Shown piece after piece: positions 63,238 through 64,000 of a DNA stretch of 64,000 nucleotides. The DNA is from Thermodesulfobacteriota bacterium (GTDB lineage: Bacteria; Desulfobacterota_D; UBA1144; Nemesobacterales; UBA2774). How positions within the stretch are numbered: position 1 is the stretch's first letter; every line of letters starts with the position of its first letter. Where the stretch lies: contig JBFMCV010000003.1 in the NCBI GenBank assembly GCA_040754335.1, positions 173,356-237,355 on the forward strand. The letters are read 5' to 3'. The notes under the pieces are model-generated. The model searched no databases and was not told the DNA's origin. It was given only the letters and a program-made list of their open reading frames with translations. A program made the translations under genes and the position numbers.

Positions 63238-64000
63238 TCAGAAAAGCCTGCCAGGATTGAGTATGTTCCCCGGATCGAAGCCCGATTTTATCCTCTTCAT
63301 CAGGCCGAGCGGCGAGCCTATATCACCCCAGACGGAGACGGCGGCCTTTATTTCAGGGGACGCTTCCCTGACGACGAGACTCCCTCCGGCTGATTCGGAA
63401 AATTCCCTCAACTCCTTCACGGAGCTGAGGACAGGCTCGCTATCCCCTTTGACCGATACGATCACGACCCCGTTGGCCGCCCTCGCGGACGCATGCGCGC
63501 GGACGCCGTACTTGTCCGATAATTCTTCGAGCATGAGGAACATACGCGTCACGTCCGATATGAGCACGCCGGCTTTGAGCACTGCGGAAGCTCCGTCCAA
63601 AGACCTCCAGGGAAATTCCCTGACCTCATTCCAGAAAGCCTCTTCGTCTCCGCCCTCTATAACGACCCCTTCTCCGCCGTTCCTCCGTGAAACTTCCATT
63701 ACGGTTTTAATCTGATCCTCTACCGCCTGCGTGACGTTCATAATCCTTACGGCGAGGGCGTATATGTTTCTGCCCAAACCCATACCCAGCCTTTCCTCTA
63801 TGCTTCCCGAGAGCCCCGGATCCATCTGCTCTAGCGCGTTTATCACGAGGTTGGAGTTAATGAGAGACCTGACCGCGCCGTGCGCCTCGTCGAGGGATTT
63901 AAACCCTGCGACATACGTCTTGGACGATTCAGGTACAGGGTAGAGCCTGAAAGTCGCCTCCGCTATTATGCCAAGCGTGCCGAGCGAGCCGACGAAGAGC
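63238..64000 (-). CDS. glcE: Glycolate oxidase FAD-binding subunit, C-terminal part (cut by window edge)
   Basis: About 254 residues; the reading frame is open to the right edge (LFVGSLGTLGIIAEATFRL in the last visible part, the end of the FAD-binding PCMH domain). The remaining part is the C-terminal FAD-oxidase domain ending FDPGNILNPGRLF. GlcF next door favours GlcE; GlcD or another FAD lactate/glycolate dehydrogenase is possible because the N-terminus is missing. Confidence 0.75.
   Translation of the reverse strand, partial: LFVGSLGTLGIIAEATFRLYPVPESSKTYVAGFKSLDEAHGAVRSLINSNLVINALEQMDPGLSGSIEERLGMGLGRNIYALAVRIMNVTQAVEDQIKTVMEVSRRNGGEGVVIEGGDEEAFWNEVREFPWRSLDGASAVLKAGVLISDVTRMFLMLEELSDKYGVRAHASARAANGVVIVSVKGDSEPVLSSVKELREFSESAGGSLVVREASPEIKAAVSVWGDIGSPLGLMKRIKSGFDPGNILNPGRLF

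Overview
The window is a dense stretch of chromosome from a Gram-negative (diderm) bacterium. It is GC-rich by eye, with heavy use of AGG/AGA arginine and ATA isoleucine codons. SecA with a C-terminal zinc tail, HslUV, lipoproteins with lipoboxes, DUF4388 and DnaJ-TPR architecture, F420 biosynthesis genes and sigma-54-like promoters suggest a deltaproteobacterial (Desulfobacterota-like) lineage or a related candidate phylum. This placement is an inference from gene content; there is no rRNA in the window to test it.

Layout: 0-2.1 kb is a trpF-trpB pair with the start of trpA, all on the minus strand. 2.2-7.2 kb is a cell-surface polysaccharide block: two divergent SGNH hydrolases, a flippase and a GT4 glycosyltransferase. 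7.3-8.0 kb has two small unknown genes. 8.1-10.9 kb is a secreted ten-LysM NlpC/P60 hydrolase behind a good sigma-70 promoter. 11.0-13.8 kb is xerC-hslV-hslU. A 560 bp gap with a REP-like palindrome follows, then a chlorite-dismutase/HemQ-family gene, argB-argD-argF, a ClpX-like ATPase coupled to rimO, and the F420 genes cofH, cofG and cofD on the minus strand.

25-37 kb carries a PpiD-like membrane chaperone with no recognisable parvulin core, a pseudo-receiver/DUF4388/DnaJ/TPR protein, smc, secA and a MoxR ATPase. 37-40 kb is pterin, folate and thiamin metabolism (PCD, folK, folD, thiD). 40-48 kb holds a DUF35-like OB protein, a GspC-HR/lytic transglycosylase fusion, a CAU-type tRNA, a zinc-ribbon coiled-coil protein, rnhA, the RNase P RNA, tyrS, hpt, yqeY and pepF.

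48.0-49.5 kb is an AT-rich island, unlike its surroundings, with a membrane-tethered HNH protein. 49.5-53.1 kb has two receiver-domain signalling proteins (a hybrid histidine kinase and a diguanylate cyclase), each preceded by a sigma-54-type -24/-12 element. 53-64 kb contains an SDR protein, a tandem hotdog thioesterase, a free secretin-N0-like periplasmic protein, an EamA transporter, a luciferase-like monooxygenase, nhaA with a DUF1461 gene, a putative zinc-protease lipoprotein, and a glycolate-oxidase block (glcE partial, a DUF3891 gene, glcF).

Themes that recur: envelope and peptidoglycan remodelling (LysM/NlpC, lytic transglycosylase, polysaccharide genes), protein quality control (HslUV, ClpX-like, PpiD-like, DnaJ-like, SecA), and F420/flavin redox chemistry. 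The most unusual items are the HR-domain transglycosylase with the unlinked free N0 protein, the ClpX paralogue lacking its substrate-selection elements, and the pair of sigma-54-like promoters with 20 bp direct repeats.
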